Assembly: GCF_021130785.1 (NCBI RefSeq)
Contig: NC_060209.1
Coordinates: 21,785,501 to 21,849,500 of the forward strand
DNA from: Homalodisca vitripennis
Lineage: Eukaryota > Arthropoda > Insecta > Hemiptera > Cicadellidae
Reading direction: 5' to 3'
DNA: 64,000 nucleotides
This document shows positions 1-12,084 of the stretch, piece after piece. The stretch's first letter is position 1; each line of letters starts with the position of its first letter. The notes beneath the pieces are model-generated. The model had not been told where the DNA came from. It did not search any database and was given only the letters and a program-made list of their open reading frames with translations. Both the position numbers and the translations under genes were made by a program.

Positions 1-2640
1 TACCCATAAGACCAATATAAAAATATTCGCTAACACTCCTTGAAATGACATGCACCATTATCGAACTCAGTGTTTCCTATATAGAAATGAAGCTTCATGA
101 AAAATGCCACGCCTACTATTCAATTTGCTTTCAAGATGCCTTGTGAACATACATAAAGATATACGGACAGAAATTAAATTTCTCCAGCCTAATAATAGCC
201 TACGCTAATGCTCAGCAACACCGCAAACGTTAAGGACGGTATCCATTTGCAGTTATTTTCATGCTTCATTACTTACATACTTCCAAAAAACACATAAAAA
301 AATTACAACAGAACGAATGGAGAAAAGACATGTATGTAGACAAATACAAACTTGTTTTATTAACCATATAAAACGATACGAAGAAACTGAATGAAATCTT
401 TAAATTTTGTTCAATTAAAATTGGAGAAAGTAGTAAGTGAACTCTTGCTCTATAGAGCAACTAATTCACAAATAGACACTTTCGGAAGTGCCTTCGCTAA
501 TATTTTAAATAAGAATTTGAACCGTTAGTTTATAAATAATATAGTGTAAAACCCATAACAATCCAAGGCACTATATAGAGCTGCAAATAATGTTTAGGCA
601 ATAAACGGAAAACTGTTAAAACAATGATAAGATTGTCCTAATGTCGCGGACAAGAACTGAAAAGTGGGCGGACGCCATCCATTACAGAGTGTTGACATTT
701 TCATGAAAGTTACTGTGTTATGGAAGCTAAACAAGATTACTCAGTGAAATGTCAGGGTCACTGAAGGAATCATTGAAAAGGTACAGGAAAGAATTTTAAA
801 GATCTGATTACTGTGTAACCAAATGTTTGTTAGAGTAAACTCTTTGAATATTTAAACAGGTGATGTTTAAAAAGTTTAAATTTTTTTCTAAATTATCATT
901 CAAAATATTAAAGAAATAAAAAGTCATTTAGATGCGTATTATTTACATCTATAAAATGAGAACAATAAATCTACGACTAAAAGTAAAGTCCTGCAAGAAG
1001 TTAGTATTGTTCATATGGCAAGCAACTTAAGGTTATTTTATTACAGTCGGCTCTTACAACGAGTGTTGTTTTGCATTTTTCATTAACAATCGTGAAAATT
1101 CACCATTACGAAATCTCGACTCTACATAAAGAACGTATGTTAATGGAACCTCAAACGCGTGTTCGTCTTATCGCCTAGGTGCTCGATAAGAAATCTTTTT
1201 GAAAGGTTCGCAGCCTAACAGCGGAAATCCGCGAAACGGATTATAACGGTCAGAGTATTAAAAATTACCGGTGTGGTTAGATATCAGTCCTAAAGATAGT
1301 GATCGAACTCCGATACCACACACTCTCAATCCGTTTTTTGTACATCCAGGCGTATCAGGATTTAATTTACACCCTTTGATGTAAGGGTTGTTTGCCCATA
1401 ATTTTTGCTAGGATCATCTTAGAGATGTTTTATTCATGTCATTGTGTTTTTACCTTTAAAAATATATGTCACAAGATAGGGTTTGCAATTTTAAAATTTA
1501 AAGTCACCCTTCCTCTACACTTCTTTGTAAAATGGCGGGAAATATTTTTAAAATTTCAAAACATTTAGAACTTAAATTGGTACATTAGCTCAAAAGGACA
1601 GTCCAGCAAACCTTCATCTTGCATAGTTCTTACCGACTGCTTAGTCAAATTCTGTCTATATAATGTTTTGAAACATATTAGATAGATGAGTACGTACCTA
1701 ATCGCTGAAATCTAAAAATGGCGTGAAAAGAATTGGTTACTCCTTAGAGAACCACAACACACTAAAAATGTAAGCAAATTGAAAATAGTTGTTAAATTAA
1801 TTAAACGTATAGTCGTGCTGCCATAAAACAATGTTAGCAATGAACAGTTTATTACATTTACAAAGCTTTTTCAATTAATATTTCAGAATTTAGAGACCAA
1901 GATAGGATTTATTGCTACTTAAAAGTCCAGTGGAGTGTAGCCCTTAGAGATTTTCGAAACAAAAATTGGCTATTTCCATTCATTCCAGGGACCATAAGAA
2001 TGTCCATGTAGAATTTCAGTACAATCAGTTTGAATACTTTACGCGTGAACGCAAAACAAAAAAACAAAGGCATTTTTGCATATACAATAATATTAGGATA
2101 GTATGTGCTCATATATTAGTCATTTTTATATTTTATAAATATTTAAAATTAGTAAATGAGTTGTGTGTATATTATTTCCTTAATTTTTGCTATTTGTTCA
2201 TAATTTAAATGTTGCCCCATACATCCTTTTAATGAAGCACTGTAATTTAATACAACTTGGTATATGTATATATTTAATTTTTTACAAATATTTTACATTA
2301 ATCCTAAAAATGAAATGGAGTGTTCTTACTATGAAGCATAAATGTTTATGCCCTTGATAAAAATCTTTCCATTAGAATAGTAAAAACACACACAAACATT
2401 ATTTTGATACCTAAATTATTAACTTCAATTGAATTCAGCCCATTATAATATTAGTGTATGAGAATAATGTGAACAAAAGACTACATAGACCCTACATTCT
2501 ACTTGCAAATAAATCCAATTAATCCTTCAAAAGTTTATAAAAGCAGTTAAATACGTATGGTATAGTTTTTATATGGATATCGTAAACTCTTTGGAATATA
2601 CCAAGGTTTATCAGGACTTAATTTACATCCTGTATTTGTA
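1..2640. other. AT-rich DNA without recognisable genes
   Basis: No open frame in this stretch shows a recognisable motif. The longest ones (around 1915-2208, on both strands) are antisense to each other and low in complexity. I see no RNA gene, satellite or transposon end that I can support. Confidence 0.6.
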
Positions 2641-2652
2641 ATTTAAATACAA

Positions 2653-2762
2653 ATTGAATCACAAAAAGTACTTGCTCCGCTGGGACTCGAACCCGGATCT
2701 CTCACTTGCCGGGCGAGTGTGCTACCATTACACCACAGAGCCCTTACTTTTTATGATTCAAT
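2653..2762. repeat. Inverted-repeat element enclosing a tRNA-like sequence (copy A)
   Basis: An 18-bp arm at 2653-2670 pairs at 17 of 18 positions with 2745-2762, reading ATTGAATCA..AAAAGTA in each direction. The arms directly abut a complete tRNA-like cloverleaf. A truncated relative with the same arms lies at 38676-38767, so this is a dispersed unit and not a lone tRNA gene. It lies just left of the start of duplication copy 1. It may be a tRNA-derived SINE or MITE. Confidence 0.6.
2673..2742 (-). tRNA. tRNA-like cloverleaf, probable tRNA-derived repeat (anticodon position reads GGC)
   Basis: Read on the minus strand, 70 nt fold as acceptor GGCTCTG/CGGAGCA (6 of 7 pairs), a D arm GTGT/GCAC, anticodon stem CTCGC/GTGAG with loop CCGGCAA, a 4-nt variable loop, and T stem CCGGG/CCCAG with loop TTCGAGT. 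The internal B box GGTTCGAGTCC is perfect. Loop positions 34-36 would be GGC (Ala), but position 33 is C instead of the near-universal T and the Ala identity pair G3:U70 is absent. The inverted-repeat setting and a second degraded copy argue for a pseudo-tRNA or SINE head instead of a working tRNA. Confidence 0.55.
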
Positions 2763-2825
2763 TAATTTTTTTCGCCGTTTATGTCACATATGTGTTTTAA
2801 TAACGAAAAGAAACATTTGATCGGA

Positions 2826-5800
2826 ATACCAAATACTGTCAAACAACTTTTATTTATATGAATTAAATTTGTATAAATGGCAAAATTTAGTGTGCGAAAA
2901 CGGTAACTTAATCTTATATGGCTGTCACAAATTATAGTACTAGTGTTTTGGAACTATTTGGCACTAACGTAAATATACTTTCGAATCATAAAGTTGGAGA
3001 CGCAGCAGGCGTCTAGTAATATATAATGGTAGCAATAGAATAAGAATAAATCAAAATTTTTTTATCAAGAACTGAAAGATCTGCAACCGTTATTTGAAAC
3101 TAGGAATATTACATATGCTGCTATTTTTGGTACGTTAAAATTTACTCAGTTCAGAACCATTTCCGATGGGAAATATGGTAATGCCCAACCCCTGCCAATA
3201 CATTAGTAACGACAAAGAGTGGAACATCTGGAGATGGAACGAAAAACTTACGTGACTTTGACCGTACCTCTGACAAAATAACGCGTACAAAATAGCTAAT
3301 ATTTAGGAAATTTCTGAGTCCCATTGACGTTATGCTGATGGACTCAAAGTCGGGTTGCTGAAGAATCGAACTTCTAGGTACGTTAAAGTATGGAAGGAAG
3401 TCAAGGAAATGGTGGAATAAAATATCATCAATGGTGCTAGAAGTGCTTTCAAATTTGAAGAATTGTTATTACCAAGTAATTTTACAACCAAGTTGTCGAA
3501 TTATTGCAAAATTTTTAAATATATTTTTATTAAAAATTATCATTTAAGTCTTCATATATAAGAATAATACAAATATTAGGTAAACCTTGCATATATGCAT
3601 ATGAAGTTCAACTTAACCAAAATAATTTTATAAATTGCTTCGACCCAAAAAGGAGTGTATAATTCGAAACATAATTTAAATATAATAAATTTAAAGACTG
3701 TTAAATCGTACATCAGCCAATTTTAAAAATCTAAGCAATCAGTATGAAACACTAATTACATTTTTAAAATTTTATTTCTTTATCGAGACTTACAAATATT
3801 CCACACAACAACTGGTGGCAAATTTTTTGCTTATGATTGTTATTAGTTTATTATAATTATTATTGTCACCTCTTGACCATGAAAATTAAAAAAAAATCCA
3901 TAATATACGTAAAACATAACTAATTCTGTTTCAAAAATATCATACGACTTCATCGTGTACTTCATAAGTGCTTTCACTAAGAAAACTTAGAACTTGGCTT
4001 TTGGGTTACTTAACATTGATTTAAAATAGTAATAGTAGTACTGAAATCGTATGAAATATTCAAATAAATATTTGGTACGATGCAAAGAAATTTGGGATGA
4101 AGCCGTATGTTCTTGTATACATATATTTCATTTGAAAAATATTTTGATGTAGCACGAACATATACACTTCAGTCTTCACGAACAGAACTCTAGTTTTAGT
4201 CTAGTATAAACTTTAATATAGTATAAACATTATATATTGTATGGTATATAGTTCAAACAAGGAATAAACATGCAGGTACTGTAGAGATTTAGTGGATTCA
4301 GTATATGAAAATACACCGCCACTATCGCCAAGTAATGGACATAAAACGATTAAAAAATGTATGTAAAAGGTGACAAAATATATATCAAGAATACAGAAGA
4401 AAGAAGGAAAAGCAATGATACACGAAGGAGAAAGAAGAAAAAGACAAGAAGGAGTTACCTCTGTCACAGTTTTGAAACTGATGCCAACTTTTTTTGCAGT
4501 GATTTTCCAAAATCCGTGCAAAACGTGGTAGATTATTTAGGATGTTATTTCGTGCTCCATATAATCAATTATGTAAGTACATTTAACTAAAGTATATTTA
4601 TGTAATTTATTACTAATAGTATTTATAAGTGCAGTCAGTCATTCAATCATAGAAGTATTGCTCAAGCGCTATTATTAGAAAAAAACTTCAAATGAAAAAC
4701 CTTTTGTTAGGGTATGTAATGAAAATCATAGAAAAAATGGTGGCCTAGGTCTTAAGGGATGCTGAAAGCAATATTTACCAAAATTAGCACCAAAATTAAG
4801 GACATTTTATTACACCCTATACATACGACAAAAATAATATTGAGTTTTTGGCACCAGCATGCTTAGGTACAGAGGCCTTTTAAATGAGGTAACAACTTTC
4901 TGGTCTATGCTTCCGTTTCAAAAATTTAAAAAAACCGACCCCTACTGTTAAAAAATGGGGTATCTGTTGAAAAGAATTATACTGCCCAATTTGTTTGGCT
5001 GCTATAGAAACTGCAAGGGTGGCCTGAAACACCCTGTATATTATCAACGACTAAAAACCAAGTATCGTAAGAATACATACAATGGAAGTTCTGGATTATT
5101 ATCTGTAATGATTTGTTTCCTTAATCCTTTGTTGGGGTTGTAGAAAATGTATTTCCGGTCAATTACTGAGCAGCTTACTTTCTCTATATTGTCCGGGTAC
5201 ATTTCCAATATCCATGTTCATTGCCAATATCTAGTTCCAAATGGATATTGCATCTTGTATTGGTACACTTAAGGTGCTGAATATTTTTATAACTAATATA
5301 AATAATAGTTTTTGTGGATTTACAATAAACACCATATATTTTTAAATATTTAAATCTATAAATCTATTTTTTTTTAAAGCTGAGAAAGGAAACAAGATTT
5401 TGAGATCAAATAGCCTACTTATGAGATTTTTTACTACTGAATTGTTTTATCGGTGAACAATTAATGCAATACAAGTTTTGAAAATACAATCAAAAGATAT
5501 TCCCACACCATATAACCCAACGTGAAAATATTTTACATGGAGAGCAAATAATCACAGAGGAAGTTACAGTATCTTGGAGGAAACAAGTAGAATGTGGCCA
5601 GTGAAATATGACATCATAATCTAGTGTGCGTGGTTTGCCGACGACATTAATTATGAATTGCTGACTTCACGCAAGGTTCATTCCAGTATTATACAGTCAT
5701 TACATCCACTGTAGTGTTCTTAATTATCCAGCACATCCACACATGTAATGACTAATAATTACCCATTATGAGCAAATTTTGGTTTGCAACACGCTTGGCA

Positions 5801-6845
5801 GATAGGGATTCTACGGATCCTTCCATTTTTATTGCAAAAAACTGGTATGCCGGTATAGACATTGATTTTTGTGAACTACTAGCAGTCACCCTGGCCTCAC
5901 ACCCAATTAACTGGCTTTAATACAAAAATTACCGTACATTTAATGTAGTTGATTTTGTAACATCAGAGTATAACATCACACAAACCTTCTAACGGAGCGG
6001 GTGCGCGATGTTTTGAAACCTTTTTTGCTTGACTTGGACTGTAAACACACTAACTGTAGTAATTGGATCGTCGAACACGGCCATCGGAAACGTCATCACA
6101 TCACTGAAAGCGACTGGCTCTGTGTTGAACTTTTCAATGTCTAACAGTTCCACATGTTCTGATCCAGAATATAAATGATAGTAGTCTAATTCGTGAGAGG
6201 TAAAAGAATAATTCTTTTACAATTTATAATGTAGAAAAGTTATGATCAAAGGCACTCAAACGAATTGCCTCATTCAAAAAGTAAAGGAAACATACAAGAC
6301 CCCGAATATTCTGCCGGCTGGTTGAAGATAAAAGGCCACATTATTTAGAAGTTTAATTATATAAACTCAAACTCCATCTTGTTCTGGTGCATGTTTAAGT
6401 CATTGTAATAAAAATACGTCTTCGCTAACACCTACAAAGCTAAACACAACTGTTTAACAAGCGGGCGTAAATTGTGTATTTCGTACTTAACTCTTGTGCG
6501 ATTACTGTTCGAGACATAGGTTAATAAAAGATATAGTGTACAGTTGAGTATTACGGTCCACCTTTTATTGGAGCTTTGTGACATAAACACATATTACAGA
6601 TAACAGTTACCCGCGGCCTCACACACAGTTTAATTCTGAAAGACAAGGAACTATGAGCATTTATTTTTGAATGGCGATACAAACACAATCCTGAGATACG
6701 CCCTTGAAAGATATTCCCAATATCTTGATCCATTTTATGCCTGTGAGCAGGGCCTCGTCCGTCATCACATCAAGTAAAACCCATACAAAGACAAAGTCCA
6801 GTAACCTCAATTGTCCTGACACCTGTCGTTGAGGAAGAGATGGAT
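2826..6845. other. Duplicated non-coding sequence, no gene seen
   Basis: The sequence is paired with 48908-52646. Open frames here (for example 4213-4590 on both strands, 4955-5143, 6551-6733) show no family motif, and those in copy 2 differ by frame-breaking indels. Copy 1 has about 260 bp (roughly 3386-3648) that is missing in copy 2. The part from about 5360 belongs to the near-identical core of the duplication. Confidence 0.5.
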
Positions 6846-8385
6846 AGAATAATTCAGCAGCTTCTATCGAAAAGGTCCAATTATACTAATTTAATGTCAA
6901 TGTGGCTCATCAAGCAATGATCTAAACATATTGTAAGGCCTTTGAATGTATTAGTTAATCTGTCATTTCGCACAGGAGTTTTCCTCTCGCTCCTAAAAAT
7001 CTCAAATGTAATCCAAATTTTCAAAACAGACGATCCCACACTCATCAATAGCTATCGGCCTGTTTCGAGTTTGCCTGTAATAAGCAAAATATTCAAAAAG
7101 CTTTTTTATTACGAATGCTTCAGTGTCTTAACAAATACTATCAGCTCTCAAATGAAAAATTTGGATTTAGAAAGGGCAAATCATCGATAGACGCAGTTGT
7201 GAGTCTTGTTGAGACGATTGTAAAGGGGTTAGAGAGTCGAAATCACACGTTAAGTGTGTTTCTCGATCTATCTAAAGCATTCGATTGTGTTGACCATCTT
7301 ACGCTGCTTGACAAATTGGGGTCCCATGGCATCCGAGGAGTGCCTCTCTTGTGGCTTAGTTCATTTTTAAGCACATATCTCAAGTTCTCCAAATTTCAAA
7401 CCATGTTTCTAATTCAATGAAAATTATTTATGGAGTCCCTCAAGGATCAATTCCGAGCCCTATTCTGTTCCTGCTCTATGTCAATGACATAGCATCATTA
7501 TTACCACAAGGAAGAATCGTGCAGTATGCGGATGATACGACTCTCTGCTTTAATGAAACAAAAAAATCAGTTTTAGAACAAAATACCTTTTTTTGCAGTA
7601 AACAGTTGTGTGCAACATTTTCACAGCCTCAATCTAAAAAAATTCTTCAGAATCCAATATTCTAAATTTTTCTTTGCGCTCTACAGACTGCGAATATATC
7701 CCGGCCAACGTGGACTCAACGTGTAATGAGTCCATATTAGAAAAGGTCTGTTCCTCGAAATTCCTTGGAATTTACCTTGATCAAGGTTTGGCATGGAATT
7801 TTCATATCGATTACGTTTGCTCGAAATTAGCCTCAGTCATTTATGTGCTGATATCTCTAGCTAAATACTGCCCTATGCAGGTTATGATGACGGCCTATTA
7901 TGGCTTGATCTATCTCACCTATGGACTAGTGCTTTCGGGTGCATGTGCAAGTAACCAATTTTTAAGAGCGTTCTAGCTTCATAAACGAGCGATACGCATC
8001 ATTGCAAAATTAAAATTAAGAGAGTCGTGCAGGCCAGTTTTCAAAACTGTTGACTCTGCCAAGTCTCTACATTTTAGAAACAACGTCATGTTGTATGCTT
8101 AAATTCACCTTCGCCAACGTATGGGATGTTCACTCGTACGAGACAAGAGGCAGAGAAAACTACCGAACCAGGAGAGATAGGACGGTAGTTCATGAACGTT
8201 TGCTATCACAGGCAGGAATTCATCTCATCAACATCTTGCCAAATGAAATTAAAAATTCGCCTACGCATAAAGCATTTAAAACTAGTTTGAAACCCTGTTT
8301 AATGTCCAACGCTTTTTGTAGCGTGAACGAGTTTATGGCGTATAATTGGGAGACCGCACAATCAGAAGACCTATTCTCGAATTGA
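6846..8385 (+). pseudogene. Non-LTR retrotransposon reverse transcriptase, Jockey-like relic (copy 1)
   Basis: Frame pieces give the ordered landmarks of a LINE reverse transcriptase: SYRPVSSLP (near 7050), FGFRKGKS (7155), [12 protein letters not shown] (7264), YGVPQGSI (7428), the catalytic QYADDTTL with the DD pair (near 7521), then the thumb/C-terminal region FLGIYLDQGL (7770). The frame is broken by shifts near 7190, 7665 and 8045 and by stops at about 7418 and 7974, so it cannot make an active enzyme. No endonuclease domain is recognisable upstream. An AATAAA lies at 8519 after the last piece. Copy 2 at 52647-54187 carries the same main lesions, so the element died before the two copies separated or their sequences were homogenised. 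Confidence 0.85.
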
Positions 8386-9949
8386 GGTGGATAAAAAATT
8401 GGCGATGAATGGAGCAGAGTGAGTGTCAAAAGGTATGTATGAAGATTTCGATGTAGCATTTGTGTCATAATTATTAGATACTTGACGTTTGCTATACAAA
8501 TGTAATTTTTGTCTCCGCAATAAATACTTGATTATTGTCTATTGACTATTTTGATCTAATTTTACAGATGGAGTACCTGAAATTGGAGAGTGAAACTGTT
8601 TTTTATAAGTATCTCTGAAATTTCTCCAATATTTCATCATTTATGAACGATTTCAGAAAGAACTGAACCGAGATTTAGTCAAGTGCAGGGAATCCAAAGT
8701 ATAAAGTGAGACTAAATTTTATAATAAACACACTACAAAGTCGCATTTAACATCCAAACAAAGAAAAATGTCTACACATAACATGATATTAGTAAAGTGA
8801 ACTGACTTTGACAGATCAATTACAGCAAAAATTTACTAACACCTGATTAAATATGTATAGATAATAATACTTAATATTCACGACTTCGACATAAGCTTAC
8901 AAACACTTTTACTGCCTGATAATTAAGCCAAAAAGAAGACTTTAGGGATAGTGGGGTGTAGTGCGGAGGGATTTTCGATACCTTAAGGGGATTTAATAAT
9001 AGGGATTCGGAACCCTAAGAGGACCAATGTAAAATTTCAGTATAACTGGTGCATTAGTTTTAACGTGATTAAATAATAAACTCAGAGAGAGACACCATAA
9101 AATTGTCATTATAACAGTATAGTCATGACTTTATAGCACGTATTGGTGGAATACCTGTGTAATGTAATGTAAAGGTAAAAATAAACAGCGTGGCTAGCTG
9201 GCGTCAAACAACACACTCTACCAACCTAACCAATGTGAAATTCCCATTTCACCAGCCACATGGCCAGTTGCATCAACTGCTGTACAATTGTGTGTTTTCA
9301 AAGACCTTGAATAACAGAATAGCAATTAATTGCTACCAGCCGAATAAATAACATCGGTTCGTGCTTGCTAACCACGTTAAATACATCGTAGTCATTTAAC
9401 AAAATCTTTAGTTCCATTTAGTTCCAACTAAATTTATATAATTATAGCGTGCCGATACCTAACCGGATAATCCGAATGTCCGGATAACAGAAGGACTATT
9501 GTGAACGTTGAAAAAACAGTTCGTAGAGTATTGACATTGTATAAATACAATTAAATTGTACATCCTAATATTGATTACGACAAAGTCTTGGCTATGGAAA
9601 ATGTGAAAAACAATTAGGATGGTTGCAGTTATGTATCGCCCGTAAGCGTTACTGTAAACATATGTATTGCTATACGATCTTAAATCCAATATTCCTTGAT
9701 ATGGAAATTATTTTTGACTTCCCCCGATGGCACGTGGAAAGAACCGACTATATTTGATTTTACTCCTATTTACAACAGTAAGATTTCTTATACGTTATAG
9801 TGACTGAAATATTGGACCTTTGTATTTTAAACATTTATTCGGCCATATACTATGTTATTGAAAAGATGTATTTTCTATTTTGATTTATTCCTCGTTTTAT
9901 TGTAAACTGAGCCATTATAACCTCAGTTAAAAAAAAGAAATCTCAATAA
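8386..9949. other. 3' tail of the LINE relic and duplicated non-coding DNA
   Basis: This contains the likely polyadenylation signal at 8519. Near 9461-9488 there is a CCGGATAAT..CCGGATAAC arrangement of short inverted/direct blocks that could be the end of a small pogo/jerky-type MITE. The near-identical core of the duplication ends around 9140. No gene is seen. Confidence 0.4.
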
Positions 9950-10445
9950 AAAGGGTTTACCACTGTAAGTATCTAATATCTCGAAAGAGTTTATCACTGT
10001 AATTATCTAATACATCGAATGAGTTTTTTACAGTAAGTACCTAATATCTCGAAAGAATTTATCACTGTAAGTATCTCTTATCTCAAAAGGGTGTATCACT
10101 GTAAGTATCTAATATCTCGAATGAGTTTACCACTGTAAGTATCTAATATCTCGAAAGAGTTTATCACTAAAGGTATATAATATCTCGCCAGAGATTATCA
10201 CTATAAGTATCAACCATTTCGAGAGATTTTATCACTGTGAGTATCCAATATCTCTACAGAATTTATCGCTATAAGTATCTAATATCTCGAAAGAATTAAT
10301 CACTATAAGTATCTAATATCTCGACAGAATTTATGACTATAAGTATCGATATCTTAAAAGAGTTTATCACTGTTAAGTATCTATTATCTGCAAAGCGTTT
10401 CTCACTATAAGTATCTAATATCTCGAAAGATTTTATCGTTGTAAG
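9950..10445. repeat. 34/35-bp satellite, proximal array
   Basis: About fourteen degenerate monomers of 34-35 bp, each built on GTAAGTATCTAATATCTCGA and GAGTTTATCACT. Monomers vary and this block shows no clear higher-order repeat. It is the counterpart of the array at 55742-56345 in copy 2. Confidence 0.9.
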
Positions 10446-10830
10446 TATATGGTATCTAGTGTCAAATCGCCTGGTACTAATTTAGAAGCAATACAGATTT
10501 TTATTTACCAGCTTGATAATTTACTAGAGATGAAATATGCAAATGATGTCTTACGTTGTTGAAATTGGTTCCTGTCTCTTGTCTTGATGGCGTCTATTTT
10601 TTTATCCTGGACCAAACAACAACTGCAATATTGGTGATAGACATTTTAGAATTTTGAGATAGTAAAGAGAAATAGTCACCATACATAGAGTAATAGAGTA
10701 GACCTAGCAAGATTTAAAATACATAATTATAGGGATTTTCGATTCTATATCTATTGTATTCAATCCTTGAATTTTATTTCAGGCATTATTCAATTTCAGC
10801 TCTTTAATTTTAGTAAATTATATAAAATGT
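10446..10830. repeat. Satellite-flanking block F, first copy
   Basis: Starts with a CAAATCGCCTGG-like segment and contains a poly-CAG/TTTATTTACCAGC stretch also found after the distal array (14475-14860) and in copy 2 (56346-56720). Here it runs directly into block E, skipping the several kb that separate F and E elsewhere. This marks a nested duplication with an internal deletion. Confidence 0.7.
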
Positions 10831-12080
10831 TATGACTGAATCTACTGAATATATAAATAACAGGTATAATTAATACATTTAAAAGTGGTGAGAAATATCA
10901 AATATTAAAATTAAGTTTGGTAATTTTTAAATATTGAACACTAACAATATGAAGTATTAAACTTTGTTCAACGTAGGCCAACGTTGCTAAACATTGTTCC
11001 CTCAGCTCATTTATTCTCTTTGCCGTTTCATTTGTAAGGAAATTATATTTGACGACAGGGTCTTCAGTACTTCAGAGCAGGAAGTCTCTAGGGGCCTAAA
11101 TGTAATCTGTAGCCAAGAGAACCAAACTCTCCTTGGGACCGTCTTACTCGTCAAAAATCGACCTAACCTTTCTTCCCGTGGAGTTTGGATCTGACAGACT
11201 TTGATTAAGCTACGAATTATTAATGATTGTAAGTAAATTTTTCTTGTTGTATCTTAATTGAAGTTTTTAAAAACGATATGAATCAAAGTAATATACATGA
11301 AAATGAAGATTTAACACTTCGACTGAAGTAAAATTTATGTCTAAACCTTTATATTTAAAAATTATTTAACACTTCCCGGGAGCTTTAGTGGGAAAAGGGG
11401 TCTTAGTACGTCAATTAATACCACCAAGGTAAACCCTCAATATGTAAATTCGTATAATCTACGTGTTTACGTGAATGAGTGTGAGTGTGAAAAATGTAAA
11501 ACCTTAACCTGTAAATGGTTTAACAGTTCTTGCTCCTTTTGATAATACTCAGTGTATGTCGAGAGAGGCTGGAACAACTTCAGGATATGATAGTAGACAC
11601 AATTCAAGCAGAAACGTTCATATGAAAATATTTCCTATCTTTATTGTGTGTCTGTCCGTGTGTGTGTTTTTATTGAAAAACTCATATCGCATAACTTACG
11701 CATAACATAAACTCATACAAACAAATAAATACCTATTATCAATTTCAACTTCAAAATGGTGGCATTTTAAAGTGTTCAAAATTTACTCTTTTCAAAGATC
11801 TTAATCCCACGTAAATATTACAGGAGGAACTACTTGTTGTTAATTTAATATCTAACCATACAAAATTTGTTTAAAAGGTTGAGAAATAAAATAACTATAT
11901 ACATTTTAGTCGGCCAGTGTTTGTGCTAACCTCTCGCAAAACATCCTGTATATTAACATCTCTAAAAATAAATAGTCTTTTCCCCCATCCTTAAAACTAC
12001 CGGAACTACCAAAACATTTTAAATAAGATGACCAAGTGAGTAATACGTAAAATTAAAACGTATTGATCAGAAATAACACC
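10831..12080. repeat. Block E, first of three copies
   Basis: This is a roughly 1.2-kb segment shared with 19225-20480 and 60385-61640. It holds a 200-bp open frame (10994-11194) kept open in all three copies. Its 3' part has a CCCGGGAGC-containing stretch and a TGTGTGTCTGTCCGTGTG run. No known transposon signature is recognised. Confidence 0.7.
10994..11194 (+). other. Conserved open frame in block E, possible exon (copy E1)
   Basis: A 66-codon open frame with no ATG at its head (it opens at TTG) is preserved at 19387-19587 and 60547-60747 with only a few codon differences. It is preceded by a pyrimidine-rich TTCCCTCAG acceptor-like site, and a GTAAGT donor-like site follows at about 11228. 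I recognise no domain. It may be a duplicated exon or simply a young repeat that has not yet decayed. Confidence 0.25.
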
Positions 12081-12084
12081 AAGA

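Noticed and set aside
1185..1330. Possible RNA gene (inverted GTGTGGT/ACCACAC with a weak B-box-like word)
   Set aside because: No complete tRNA, 5S, snRNA or ribozyme fold could be made; evidence too weak.
2673..2742. A functional tRNA-Ala gene
   Set aside because: Position 33 is C, the Ala identity pair is missing, and the sequence sits in a repeated inverted-repeat unit; called tRNA-like instead.
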